From positions 9,298 through 73,297 of the forward strand of contig CAYUJW010000001.1 in assembly GCA_964445135.1 (NCBI GenBank): a stretch of 64,000 nt of DNA, read 5' to 3'. The notes below the pieces were generated by a model, which had not been told where the DNA came from, did no database searches, and worked only from the letters and a program-made list of their open reading frames with translations. The position numbers and the translations under genes are program-made. This document shows positions 1 through 8,931 of the stretch, piece by piece. The stretch is from JACOTV01 sp964445135. Lineage in GTDB: Bacteria > Patescibacteriota > Microgenomatia > UBA1406 > GWC2-37-13. Position 1 is the stretch's first letter. Each line of letters begins with the position of its first letter.

Positions 1-599
1 TATCAGGTATGGGTATTCCTCAAGTGACGGCGATCATGGAAGTTGCAAAAGCGACAAAAGGCAGTGCAGTTTCTGTCGTGGCAGATGGAGGTATAAAATA
101 CAGTGGAGACATGATTAAAGCCCTTGCTGCTGGCGCCTCGGCAGTTATGATGGGAAGCTACTTTGCCTCGTGTGAAGAAGCACCCGGAGAATTGTTTCAG
201 CTTCACGCAAATGATATTCCATCAAGATTTAAAAGTATTGTTGATGCCAAGGACCCCAATAAGCTCTATCAATTCAAATCATATCGTGGAATGGGATCAA
301 TTGGAGCGATGCAAAGTGGAGCAAAAATTAAATCAGAAGATGAATATCACGGAAAAAGCTATAAAGATCGCGTACTTGTGGCCGAAGGCGTCGAGGGGCT
401 CGTGCCAGTTAAAGGCAGCGTTTCTCGATTAGTTGAACAGGCAATTGGCGGGATGAAATCTGGCATGTACTATGTTGGCGTAAAGACCATCGAGTCACTC
501 CAGCAAGAAGCGCAATTTATTCAAATAACTCAAGCATCACTGACCGAGTCACATCCACACGACATACTCGTCACAAATGCTGGGGAAAATTATAGTTAA
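1..599 (+). CDS. guaB: IMP dehydrogenase, C-terminal part (cut at window edge)
   Basis: IMP dehydrogenase oxidises IMP to XMP with NAD+, the first committed step of GMP synthesis. The open frame runs in from the left edge (codons begin at base 3), so the N-terminus and catalytic cysteine loop are missing. Visible family marks are the GMGIPQ stretch after the active-site loop, the GGIKYSGD and MMGSYFA phosphate-binding regions, the YRGMGS flap motif and the GVEGLVP segment; the protein ends normally. The next enzyme of the pathway, guaA, lies downstream, separated by a small unrelated gene. Confidence 0.95.
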   Translation, partial: SGMGIPQVTAIMEVAKATKGSAVSVVADGGIKYSGDMIKALAAGASAVMMGSYFASCEEAPGELFQLHANDIPSRFKSIVDAKDPNKLYQFKSYRGMGSIGAMQSGAKIKSEDEYHGKSYKDRVLVAEGVEGLVPVKGSVSRLVEQAIGGMKSGMYYVGVKTIESLQQEAQFIQITQASLTESHPHDILVTNAGENYS

Positions 600-640
600 T
601 ATGTAAGTGTGTAAATTTGTAAATGCGAAAATATGAAAGC
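600..640. repeat. AT-rich repeat, left flank of four-helix-bundle gene
   Basis: A short tract made of GTAAAT/TGTAAA units lies between guaB and the small gene. Its reverse complement resembles the tract at 993-1034 on the other side. A related tract lies at about 46905-46930 after the miaB-like gene. The match is imperfect and was aligned by eye. Confidence 0.5.
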
Positions 641-992
641 AGAAAATCCTGTGCGTGATAAAAGCTATTTATTTGCGCTTAGAATTATTGATACATATAG
701 GCAACTTACAGAACAACGACGGGAATTTATATTGTCAAAACAGTTACTACGTTCAGGAACATCCATAGGAGCAAATGTTGAAGAAGCATTAGGTGGACAT
801 TCTCCAAAAGATTTTCGTTCTAAAATGTCAATAGCCTATAAAGAGGCGCTTGAATCAGATTACTGGATCAGACTGTTGAGAGATTCACATTACCTTACTG
901 TTGAGCAATCAGATGATTTGTTATGTATGCTGTCTGAACTATTGAAAATACTTGGTAAAATTCAACAAACTATGAAGGCAAAGGTATTATGA
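633..992 (+). CDS. four-helix bundle protein (23S rRNA intervening-sequence family)
   Basis: A 119-residue, mostly helical protein of the four-helix-bundle family (TIGR02436), first known from open frames in 23S rRNA intervening sequences. Family marks are the N-terminal LALRI-like helix, the QLLRSGTSIGANVEEA segment and the FRSKMSIAYKEALESDYWIRLL helix. Biochemical function is unknown. It sits between guaB and guaA and is flanked on both sides by similar AT-rich, partly inverted repeats rich in GTAAAT, so it may be an inserted cassette. No promoter or Shine-Dalgarno sequence is obvious. Confidence 0.88.
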   Translation: MKAENPVRDKSYLFALRIIDTYRQLTEQRREFILSKQLLRSGTSIGANVEEALGGHSPKDFRSKMSIAYKEALESDYWIRLLRDSHYLTVEQSDDLLCMLSELLKILGKIQQTMKAKVL

Positions 993-1034
993 CACATATT
1001 TACACATTTGCATTTTTTCACATTTACACATTAT
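993..1034. repeat. AT-rich repeat, right flank of four-helix-bundle gene
   Basis: A tract of TTTACACAT units directly after the four-helix-bundle stop codon and running up to the guaA start. In inverted orientation it resembles the left-flank tract at 600-640. guaA therefore has no Shine-Dalgarno sequence; its ATG is preceded by repeat sequence. Confidence 0.5.
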
Positions 1035-2559
1035 GATAATAATTCTTGATTTCGGAGGACAAACATGTCATTTAATTGGACGCCGACTTGCTGAGCTTGG
1101 AATCAAAAGCACAGTCATTGAGCCAGAACATGCAATTGAATATCTCCACAAGCACACGACCACAACGGGCGGCATTATCTTGTCTGGCGGACCATCCTCC
1201 GTCTATGAAAAAGGTGCGCCATCTGTTGATGAGAGAATCTTTTCACTTGGCATCCCGGTGCTTGGCATCTGCTATGGGCAGCAGTTGATGTCGCATATTC
1301 TCGGCGGGCACGTCGCCCCCGGGCATAAAAAAGAATACGGACCAGCAACGGTGACAATTACTAAGCCGTGTGAACTTCTGACAAAAACCTCCTCTCCATT
1401 TACGGTATGGATGTCACATGGGGATGAAGTAAAAAAAGTGCCAAACGGCTTTCACACGTATGCGACAACTGAAACCATTCCTCATGCTGTCATGGCTGAT
1501 CCTTTGCGCCAAATGTATGGAATACAGTTTCATCCTGAGCTTATTCACACACAATTTGGACTTCAAATACTTGAAAATTTTGCATCGCTCATCTGTGGAC
1601 TTCCCATCAACAAACAGGGAATTGACACAGCACATGTGGAGTCGATTGTTGAAATTATTAAAGAATCAATTCCCACCGGTCATGCAATATGCGCCTTGTC
1701 AGGTGGCGTTGATTCATCTGTTGCCGCCCTACTTGTCCACCGTGCAATTGGCCGACGACTTACCTGTGTATATGTCGATTCAGGCCTCATGAGAAAGGGA
1801 GAGACTGAACAATTGCGAGCGGTATTTAAACAACATCTTCACATGAATATTCGCATCATCAATGCACGACGCTTGTTTGTAGACCGCTTAAAAGGAGTCA
1901 CAGATCCTGAACGAAAACGCAAAATTATTGGGCGGGCATTTGTTGATGTATTTCAAAAAGAAGCGCTAAAAATCAACGCGACATATCTTGTCCAAGGGAC
2001 AATTTACCCAGACGTCATAGAAAGCGCTGGCACAAAGCACAGCAAGAACATAAAGAGTCACCACAATGTGGGTGGGCTCCCAAAGTCCCTCAAACTTACC
2101 CTTGTTGAGCCGCTTCGAGAATATTATAAAAATGATGTGCGAGAAATAGGACGTGTCCTTGGACTTCCCGCCTCGATTGTACAACGAAAACCATTTCCCG
2201 GGCCCGGCCTCGGCATACGCATTATCGGCGAAGTGACAGAGGCAAAACTCAAGATTTTACGAGAAGCCGATGCGATAGTGCGCGAGGAGTTGGAACGCAC
2301 TGAAAGCACAATCTGGCAGATATCTGTCGTATTTACGGGAATTAAGACAACCGGTGTTCGCGGAGACAATCGAGCATATGGCGAGACGATTGGCATCCGA
2401 GCAGTTGAGGCAATTGATGCCATGAGCGCACACCCATCACCAATTGACCACACGCTCTTGCGACGCATCAGCTCAAGAATCGTCAATGAAGTCCCAGCCA
2501 TTAACCGCGTAGTGTATGATATTACAGACAAGCCTCCGGCCACTATTGAATGGGAGTAA
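1033..2559 (+). CDS. guaA: GMP synthase (glutamine-hydrolysing)
   Basis: Converts XMP to GMP using ATP and glutamine. The 508-residue length is normal. The N-terminal class I glutamine amidotransferase domain has the nucleophile cysteine in GICYGQQ and the histidine-glutamate pair in FHPEL. The ATP-pyrophosphatase domain carries the P-loop SGGVDSSVAA, and the C-terminal dimerisation domain shows KPFPGPGLGIRI and ends with the family-typical KPPATIEWE. With guaB this forms a guanine nucleotide pair interrupted by one small gene. Confidence 0.97.
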   Translation: MIIILDFGGQTCHLIGRRLAELGIKSTVIEPEHAIEYLHKHTTTTGGIILSGGPSSVYEKGAPSVDERIFSLGIPVLGICYGQQLMSHILGGHVAPGHKKEYGPATVTITKPCELLTKTSSPFTVWMSHGDEVKKVPNGFHTYATTETIPHAVMADPLRQMYGIQFHPELIHTQFGLQILENFASLICGLPINKQGIDTAHVESIVEIIKESIPTGHAICALSGGVDSSVAALLVHRAIGRRLTCVYVDSGLMRKGETEQLRAVFKQHLHMNIRIINARRLFVDRLKGVTDPERKRKIIGRAFVDVFQKEALKINATYLVQGTIYPDVIESAGTKHSKNIKSHHNVGGLPKSLKLTLVEPLREYYKNDVREIGRVLGLPASIVQRKPFPGPGLGIRIIGEVTEAKLKILREADAIVREELERTESTIWQISVVFTGIKTTGVRGDNRAYGETIGIRAVEAIDAMSAHPSPIDHTLLRRISSRIVNEVPAINRVVYDITDKPPATIEWE

Positions 2560-2571
2560 TCTATATTACGT

Positions 2572-3153
2572 ATGATCGATACAATTCTTCATTTTGCAAC
2601 AATCTTTGGACTGATTGCACTTCGTGTGTATTGGCTACAAGCCGAACAACAATCAAATCGCCGCCTCCCATCAACTACCACTCGAAGACGTCGCTTCATT
2701 CATATACTCCACATGATTGAAATTACGTTCTATTTTGTTCTTGTCATCCAACTGATGGGTGTTCGAGTCGCAACGTTTGAACCAAACTGGCTCACGAGAA
2801 TCCTTGGTGTTGCTATGTTTGGAAGCGGTGCCGCCCTCTCCTTGAGTGGGCGCTTTGCATTGCACGACAATTGGTCACATATGCTTGATTATCAAGTAAA
2901 AGAACAACAACAATTGGTTACTGATGACATTTTTAAATATGTGCGTCACCCCATATACGGCGGCGTCCTTTTGTTGTTTACTGGTGTTGAAGTGATTGTT
3001 GCTTCATGGCTTGCTATCCCGTTGTTTATTGGACTATTTTTACTCTTTTATTCACAATCAAAAAAGGAAGAATTTGTCTTAGCTCGACACTTCGGAAAAG
3101 AATATTTACGCTACGTACACCGCACCAAAATGTTTTTCCCATACATATTTTAA
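2572..3153 (+). CDS. isoprenylcysteine carboxyl methyltransferase-like membrane protein
   Basis: A 193-residue membrane protein with about four to five hydrophobic segments. The C-terminal half carries the ICMT/phospholipid methyltransferase family signature, including VRHPIYGG, followed by a hydrophobic hairpin and the SKKEEFVLARHFGKEY segment that binds S-adenosylmethionine in relatives. Bacterial members are mostly uncharacterised and the substrate here is unknown. It follows guaA by 12 nt and is probably cotranscribed with it. Confidence 0.8.
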   Translation: MIDTILHFATIFGLIALRVYWLQAEQQSNRRLPSTTTRRRRFIHILHMIEITFYFVLVIQLMGVRVATFEPNWLTRILGVAMFGSGAALSLSGRFALHDNWSHMLDYQVKEQQQLVTDDIFKYVRHPIYGGVLLLFTGVEVIVASWLAIPLFIGLFLLFYSQSKKEEFVLARHFGKEYLRYVHRTKMFFPYIF

Positions 3154-3168
3154 TGCGCATTCACTGAC

Positions 3169-3660
3169 CTATTTTTGAATAGGTGGTCGAATATGTCCTG
3201 CTTGTCGAAGCGCCCAGTAGGCAGCAGGACTCACGTGCGCCATCTCGCGCACGATAATCGAGTCGCTCGTGCGTCGTGACACACGAACCGCCATCAATTC
3301 CTCAACAATGTTCAGCGCGCCTGGCGGGAGAATAAATGTATCTTCGTGATATGTGTTCATATCTACTTTAAGATTCGGATGAGCTATATGGGTAAATAAA
3401 TGAGCGCCATCCGTGTCACCAAATTTAAACGCACGGATTTGCATATTTTGCGCAGTAAGTTCATCGATCAACCGCAACTCGCCACCATCAACCTCCAAAA
3501 AATGAGCGATATACTCATGCCACCCACCTTGCCTGTCTTGACATATTCGCGAGCGTGAGTCTCGGCGGATGACGTCCTCTTTTTCCATTTCGTTATATAG
3601 TGAACGTATTTCTTGAGTCGGGCGAAACGGCATATATCCTGCGCTTTGTTCAATTGTCAT
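3169..3660 (-). CDS. hypothetical protein
   Basis: A 163-residue soluble protein not recognised as any family. It has no signal peptide or membrane segment. The centre is acidic (residues about 45-95) and the C-terminus has an SPAAYWALRQAGHIRPP stretch. The reading frame is long and uninterrupted between two plus-strand genes, and it is divergent from rdgB with 75 nt between the starts. It ends 15 nt from the methyltransferase stop. Real gene likely, function unknown. Confidence 0.6.
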   Translation of the reverse strand: MTIEQSAGYMPFRPTQEIRSLYNEMEKEDVIRRDSRSRICQDRQGGWHEYIAHFLEVDGGELRLIDELTAQNMQIRAFKFGDTDGAHLFTHIAHPNLKVDMNTYHEDTFILPPGALNIVEELMAVRVSRRTSDSIIVREMAHVSPAAYWALRQAGHIRPPIQK

Positions 3661-3706
3661 AAGGGAAATAGAAACGGATAAATCAAATATAATTGGTGAT
3701 AGGCAG

Positions 3707-3712
3707 TATAAT
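3707..3712 (+). promoter_or_regulatory. -10 box (TATAAT) before rdgB
   Basis: A perfect TATAAT lies 23 nt before the rdgB ATG, giving a short leader of about 15 nt. This contrasts with the many genes here whose box is only 7-9 nt from the ATG. Confidence 0.55.
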
Positions 3713-3735
3713 GTCCTATAGAAAGAAAATCAATC

Positions 3736-4383
3736 ATGCAAATACTTATTGCCACACACAATCCTGCAAAGCGTGACGAACTAGCGCTCGTATTTGCCAA
3801 ATTTCTACCCACCACGCTCACATTCGTCACACTGGCTGATGTGGGAATCACTCAGGATGTTGAGGAAACAGGAAAAAAATTTTTAGAAAATGCAATTTTA
3901 AAGGCGGAAACATATGCCCATCTCAGTGGTCTCCCAACCATTGCCGATGATGGAGGAATCTGTATCGAGGCCCTACATGGGGAGCCAGGTGTACACAGCA
4001 AACGATGGATGGGACGTGAGGCAACCGATCACGAGCTTATCGCGTATTGCCTTAAGAAGCTTGAGCCATTTGAGACAGATAAAGAGCGCAGCGCATATTT
4101 TGAGGTTGTGTTAGCGTTTTGTGCAAGTTCCACAGCAGTTGGTCAACAGAATCCATTTATCCACACGACCAGTGCAAGAGTGTCTGGCCACATTGCACAC
4201 ACGGCACACAAGGCGGTTATTCCCGGTTTTCCATACCGCGCACTCATGGTCGTTGATAAATACCACCGCTACTATGATGAGCTAACACCACAGCAACACC
4301 GGGAAGTGAATCATCGTTATATGGCGGGGCAACAGCTAGCAAGTGCAATTCTTGCGTGGTACAATAGAGTGTCTAGAACGTAA
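3736..4383 (+). CDS. rdgB: non-canonical purine NTP pyrophosphatase (HAM1/RdgB family)
   Basis: Hydrolyses ITP, dITP and XTP to monophosphates, cleaning the nucleotide pool. The 215-residue protein has the family N-terminus ILIATHNPAKRDEL, the substrate-binding ETGKKFLENAILKA segment, the catalytic ADDGGICIEAL motif and GEPGVHSKRW. The C-terminal half is more divergent than in Escherichia coli: a usual SHRGRAL-like motif is replaced by QQHREVNHRY. It is followed after 19 nt by serS. Confidence 0.9.
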   Translation: MQILIATHNPAKRDELALVFAKFLPTTLTFVTLADVGITQDVEETGKKFLENAILKAETYAHLSGLPTIADDGGICIEALHGEPGVHSKRWMGREATDHELIAYCLKKLEPFETDKERSAYFEVVLAFCASSTAVGQQNPFIHTTSARVSGHIAHTAHKAVIPGFPYRALMVVDKYHRYYDELTPQQHREVNHRYMAGQQLASAILAWYNRVSRT

Positions 4384-4402
4384 TTCAAAATTAATAGCAC
4401 AT

Positions 4403-5656
4403 ATGATCTCGCTTGATATTATTCGCCAAAATCCCCAGCTAGTCCAAGAAGCCGCAAAAAACAAGAATCGTGTTGTGGATGTGAAACTCATTTTAGAGCT
4501 TGATGAAAAACGAAGAGCGCTGATATTGGAAGTAGATGCAATTCGAAAAGAGCGAAATGATGTTGCAAAAAAACCATTATCAGACGAAGTAAAACTCCAG
4601 GGTACTCAGCTGAAAGAAACACTCAAAATAAAAGAAGGGTTATTACGCGACGTGGAAGCACTGCTTGAAACCGAGATGCTGCGGGTACCAAACATTCCAC
4701 TTGATGAGGTGCCAGTTGGTCATGACGAGCGTGATAACGTGGTGATTAAAACCGTTGGCACAATCCCCACCTTTTCATTTACTCCCCGCTCACACATTGA
4801 TTTACTTGCCCTACACGATCTTGCCGATTTGGAGCGTGGAGCCAAAGTCAGCGGCTTTCGAGGCTACTTTCTCAAAGGAAAACTTGCCGCAATTCAAATG
4901 GGACTCATGATGTATGCTATGCAGTTTTTAATGAAAAAGGGATATACCCCACTTATTGCACCATCACTTGTTAAAGGCTTCACGCTATATGGGAATGGCC
5001 AATTTCCATGGGGTGAGGAGGAAGTGTACAAAACAAACGACGATGATTCATATTTGGCAGGAACCGCAGAGGTGCCTGTTACTTCATATTTTGCTGGCGA
5101 AACATTAAACGAAGAAGATCTTCCTAAGAAGTTTGTTGCATTCTCGCCGTGTTTTCGAAAAGAGGCTGGATCGTATGGAAAAGATACGAAAGGACTCTAT
5201 CGTGTCCATGAGTTTTGGAAGATTGAGCAAGTCATTGTTGCACCGGCAGATATTGATCGGGCAAAAGAACTTCATGAAGAATTACAGCAAAATAGTGAAG
5301 AGCTTCTACAAGGATTGGACCTACCATACCGTGTACTGCTTATGTGTACCGGCGACATGGGTGAACCGCAGATAAAAAAATATGACACGGAAGTGTGGAT
5401 GAGTGAGCGACAGGCGTACGGGGAGACCATGTCAAACAGTATCATGGGTGATTTTCAAGCCAGACGTCTGAAGCTGCGATATAAAACGAAGAGTGGACAG
5501 GTAAACTATTGCTATACGCTAAACAACACAGCTATTGCATGTCCAAGAATTCTTATTCCACTTCTTGAGAACAATCAGCAGGAAGATGGCAGCATCACGA
5601 TTCCCCTGGCGCTTCAGCCATATGTCGGATTTGACAAAATCGGAGACAAATCGTGA
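4403..5656 (+). CDS. serS: seryl-tRNA synthetase
   Basis: Class II aminoacyl-tRNA synthetase charging tRNA-Ser. I chose the ATG at 4403 (417 residues), where the family N-terminus MISLDIIRQNP begins; an upstream in-frame ATG would overlap rdgB. Residues about 25-100 form the tRNA-binding coiled-coil arm. Motif 2 is visible as CFRKEAGSYGKDTKGLYRVHEF and motif 3 as NNTAIACPRILIPLLENNQ, with its conserved arginine. The motif 3 approach NYCYTLNNTA differs from the commoner GTNTVASGR spelling but fits divergent SerRS. Confidence 0.95.
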   Translation: MISLDIIRQNPQLVQEAAKNKNRVVDVKLILELDEKRRALILEVDAIRKERNDVAKKPLSDEVKLQGTQLKETLKIKEGLLRDVEALLETEMLRVPNIPLDEVPVGHDERDNVVIKTVGTIPTFSFTPRSHIDLLALHDLADLERGAKVSGFRGYFLKGKLAAIQMGLMMYAMQFLMKKGYTPLIAPSLVKGFTLYGNGQFPWGEEEVYKTNDDDSYLAGTAEVPVTSYFAGETLNEEDLPKKFVAFSPCFRKEAGSYGKDTKGLYRVHEFWKIEQVIVAPADIDRAKELHEELQQNSEELLQGLDLPYRVLLMCTGDMGEPQIKKYDTEVWMSERQAYGETMSNSIMGDFQARRLKLRYKTKSGQVNYCYTLNNTAIACPRILIPLLENNQQEDGSITIPLALQPYVGFDKIGDKS

Positions 5657-5670
5657 GATTTGAGCTTTGA

Positions 5671-7920
5671 CTATTGAACTGGTGGAGTCACGGGGATTGG
5701 AGCCGCGCAATTGCGAGCACTCCCTTCGGTTCCTGCAACAAAATACTCCATACGACCGGCACAAGGTCGACTTACAATATTTTGAGGAATGTTATACCAC
5801 GTGTTTTTTTGACTATATGTTTTCAGAATGTGCGTCATAATACGATTCCAAATAGGAGCAGCTCCTGTGACACCTGAAGTCAGCTGAGGATTCATTGGCG
5901 TACTGTCGTTATTTCCGACCCACACTGAAACGAGATATTCTGGCGTATACCCAATAGTCCAGTTATCTTTTTTATTGTCAGTTGTTCCGGTCTTTACGGC
6001 AACACGGTACCCTGGAATCTCAAGGGCAGAACGCGGTCCAAATGCTGCAACACGAGCCGCATTGTCTGAGATGATGTCAGACACAATATAGGCGACTTCA
6101 GGTGACACAGCAGACACTGGTTGTGGATCCAAGCTTTCAACGAGCACATTTTGGTAATCTAAAATTTTCTCAATTGGCGTGACATCTACGCGATTTCCCT
6201 GGTTGGCCAATACCCCAAACGCCGTTGCCATGTCAACCATTCGCACTTCTCCACCACCGAGCGAAAGCGAGAGCCCATACCGCGTTGGATCTTCAAATGT
6301 TGTGATGCCCAGCCGCTTGGCAAACTCAATAAAGCTTCCTACACCAACTGACTCGATCGTCTTCACGGCTGGTATATTGTATGAGTTGGCAAGCGCTTGA
6401 CGCATGGTAACCATACCATGAAACCGCCCATCATAATTAACTGGTCGATACACCTCGGTCGCCCCCGGTGACGTAAAGGTTGTTGGCGCATCAACAATGG
6501 TCGTTGCTGCAGTTTGTCCGTTTTGCAAGGCGAGCGCATATACAAGCGGCTTAATTGAAGAGCCAGGCTGTCGTTGTCCAGTCGTCACATTGTACGATCC
6601 AAACGGTTGCAAATAATAATCAATTGATCCAGCCATCGCAAGAATTTCACCCGTTTGCGGCTTCGTTACAAGTACGGCGCCGTTTGTGACATTGAGATAT
6701 TTGATTTTTTCAACTTCCTCTCTGAGTATTTGATCAACCACATCCTGCAAATCGCTATCAATTGTCGACTGAATATTGAGCCCCCCTTCCTCAACCATTT
6801 TCGTTCCGTACTTTTGCTCAAGCACTTGTTTGGTATAAAAAACGAAGTGAGGATTACGAATTGCAACAGTTGGGGGCACAATATCAAGCGGCACATTTCT
6901 TGCCTCGTTATATTCCTTTAATTGTATGTATCCTTGCTGATACATCTTTTGAAGAACTTCGTTTCGTCGCTGTGTCGCATACTCTGGATTGGTATATGGT
7001 GAGTAAATTGAAGGGGCCTGCGGCAATCCAGCTAAAAGCGCTGCCTGATCAAGGGTTAGATCTTTTGCCTTTTTGTTAAAAAATGTTTTTGATGCTTCTT
7101 CAATTCCATAGGATGAGCCGCCATATGGAACTTGGTTTAAATACATTTCCAAAATTTCATATTTGTCATACATTCGTTCGGTCCACAAGGCCAAGACCAT
7201 CTCGCGGACCTTTCTCGTTATCGTCTGCTCAGGTGTCAATAATGCACTTTTGACGAGTTGCTGCGTAATTGTTGATCCACCTTGAATATTGTCGGACTTA
7301 ATATTCTCCAAAAATGCACGAAATATTCCCCCAACTAGCGAGACGCCTTTATGCTTAAAAAAGTCTTTATCCTCAATGGCGATTGCTGCTTGATACACAT
7401 ACGGCTGTAGGTCACGAATGGCAATCGGAGTTCTATTTTGATCGCGGTAAAATACGTACAACAGCTTTCCATTGCGATCATACATATGTGAAGTGAGGGA
7501 ATAATTCACTTTTCCGATGTTTGCAGGCGACGGAAGGTATGAGAAAAACAAATATCCCTGATAAATTCCATACCCAACGCTGCTTGAGACAGAAAGAATG
7601 AATACACAAAGCAGGCTCCATTTAAAAATATTTATACGGTGGCGGGCGGTAGTATAGCGAGACGACACAAAATGCAATGGCTGCTTGTGTGATTGTTGAC
7701 GCTTCATGTGTTTCTTCTGAATGGGCGTAAAATTGCGTGAGCGCGAAGGAAAGCGGGTACGGAAACGAGCGATTATTGGAGCTAAGTGGAGGAACCGCAA
7801 AGCCCGTGCTGATGCCTTTTTTACAAACCTATAGTTTGCCATGACCGCTCCAGATACGACAGCCCCAATTGCTTCAAAAAAATGGAATATTGCGTTTATA
7901 ATCATGGAGAAAAGACTCAT
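5671..7920 (-). CDS. bifunctional penicillin-binding protein 1A-type
   Basis: Polymerises and cross-links peptidoglycan outside the membrane. The 749-residue protein has a basic cytoplasmic N-terminus, one membrane helix (about 101-120), a GT51 transglycosylase domain with catalytic Glu183 in AIEDKDFF and the QGGSTITQQLVK motif, and a transpeptidase domain with SxxK at 454-457, SYN at 513-515 and KTG at 643-645. All catalytic motifs are intact. A -10 box lies 8 nt before the ATG. It is convergent with serS, with only 14 nt between the stops. Confidence 0.95.
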   Translation of the reverse strand: MSLFSMIINAIFHFFEAIGAVVSGAVMANYRFVKKASARALRFLHLAPIIARFRTRFPSRSRNFTPIQKKHMKRQQSHKQPLHFVSSRYTTARHRINIFKWSLLCVFILSVSSSVGYGIYQGYLFFSYLPSPANIGKVNYSLTSHMYDRNGKLLYVFYRDQNRTPIAIRDLQPYVYQAAIAIEDKDFFKHKGVSLVGGIFRAFLENIKSDNIQGGSTITQQLVKSALLTPEQTITRKVREMVLALWTERMYDKYEILEMYLNQVPYGGSSYGIEEASKTFFNKKAKDLTLDQAALLAGLPQAPSIYSPYTNPEYATQRRNEVLQKMYQQGYIQLKEYNEARNVPLDIVPPTVAIRNPHFVFYTKQVLEQKYGTKMVEEGGLNIQSTIDSDLQDVVDQILREEVEKIKYLNVTNGAVLVTKPQTGEILAMAGSIDYYLQPFGSYNVTTGQRQPGSSIKPLVYALALQNGQTAATTIVDAPTTFTSPGATEVYRPVNYDGRFHGMVTMRQALANSYNIPAVKTIESVGVGSFIEFAKRLGITTFEDPTRYGLSLSLGGGEVRMVDMATAFGVLANQGNRVDVTPIEKILDYQNVLVESLDPQPVSAVSPEVAYIVSDIISDNAARVAAFGPRSALEIPGYRVAVKTGTTDNKKDNWTIGYTPEYLVSVWVGNNDSTPMNPQLTSGVTGAAPIWNRIMTHILKTYSQKNTWYNIPQNIVSRPCAGRMEYFVAGTEGSARNCAAPIPVTPPVQ

Positions 7921-7928
7921 TGGGGCAC

Positions 7929-7958
7929 ATTATACCACGTATGAGTTTGGTATATCAA
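7929..7958 (-). promoter_or_regulatory. promoter of the penicillin-binding protein gene, leaderless layout
   Basis: On the minus strand a perfect TATAAT (7929-7934) stands 8 nt before the ATG, with a TTGATA -35 candidate (7953-7958) 18 nt upstream. Transcription would start at or next to the start codon. The rest of the 7921-8064 spacer shows nothing else. Confidence 0.65.
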
Positions 7959-8064
7959 TGAAGATGCTTACCCAATGATTGACCGCACTCCCCCACTTGT
8001 CCAGTAGTAATAATACTTAAAAGTGAACAATAATACGAGTGCGCAATGTGGTGACTTCGGCTTA

Positions 8065-8904
8065 TTACAACGCAGTAGGCTGCCGAACCAGCTTCGCCTT
8101 TACCACCAATCTGTTCCAATATGTGCCAGGTGGAACACAGGTAATGAGCGTCAAATACGAAGCGTCATACTGTTGATCAAGCACTGAAATCTGATCCGGT
8201 TTTACCACGAACATGTCATACACTTCGTATTCGTAGGAAGTGTTTGCCACCTCAGCCATCACACGATCTCCTTTTTCAAGCGATGGTAAATAGGTAAATA
8301 TAGACCTATAGTCTCGCGTGTCATATAGTTGCGGTAGCGTTGAGTGCCCAAACAACACTACATTTCCGTTTTCCCCGGGGAATGAGACAGGTAAAAAATG
8401 AATAAGGCTTTTTGACAGATCTTCGCCACCTACTTCGACCAGCGCATTTTGAATATTGAGTCGCGGTATTGTAAGGCTATACTCTTTAATGAGCCCCGTT
8501 TGTGTAACCACTGAACCGGTATTTGAAATGACAGATGGAATCTCTGAAACCTGCTGTTGAACAGGAGGTGGATTGGTCGCGCTGATATCGCCTTTTGCAT
8601 CGATCGTTCTGGTTAAGGGAAACCATTCACTCGCATGGGTGAAGTCTTGCACATTTCCAGCATACGCATAAATATTGGTATCTATGCTTTGGGACATACG
8701 AATGGCAGTTGCAATTTGTGTTGACGGGACAGGTGTCGTGATAGTCTGGCGAAAGAACAATCGCGAATATAACTCAAATGAAAGGATTGGATATATTGCC
8801 CAAAACAGAAGGAGAGAACCGCCAACAAATGACATGTACGAGATGAACGTGGCTACTTTTTTTCGTTTGGGATGAAAATCCTTCTTATATACACGAAGCG
8901 ACAT
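8065..8904 (-). CDS. sortase family transpeptidase
   Basis: A 279-residue membrane-anchored cysteine transpeptidase that would attach surface proteins or join pilus-like subunits. One membrane helix lies at about 19-40, followed by a linker and the sortase barrel. The catalytic triad is visible: His187 in LFGHST, Cys256 in LTLITCVPPG and Arg265 in YWNRLVVKA. The ATG at 8904 is preferred over an upstream TTG because a -10 box is 8 nt before it. No LPxTG-type substrate was seen in this window. Confidence 0.9.
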   Translation of the reverse strand: MSLRVYKKDFHPKRKKVATFISYMSFVGGSLLLFWAIYPILSFELYSRLFFRQTITTPVPSTQIATAIRMSQSIDTNIYAYAGNVQDFTHASEWFPLTRTIDAKGDISATNPPPVQQQVSEIPSVISNTGSVVTQTGLIKEYSLTIPRLNIQNALVEVGGEDLSKSLIHFLPVSFPGENGNVVLFGHSTLPQLYDTRDYRSIFTYLPSLEKGDRVMAEVANTSYEYEVYDMFVVKPDQISVLDQQYDASYLTLITCVPPGTYWNRLVVKAKLVRQPTAL

Positions 8905-8912
8905 ATCCAATC

Positions 8913-8918
8913 ATAGTA
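8913..8918 (-). promoter_or_regulatory. -10 box of sortase gene, leaderless layout
   Basis: TACTAT on the minus strand, 8 nt before the chosen ATG at 8904. It decides the start over a TTG two codons upstream, which would lie inside the promoter spacer. Confidence 0.5.
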
Positions 8919-8931
8919 CCAGATATCGACA

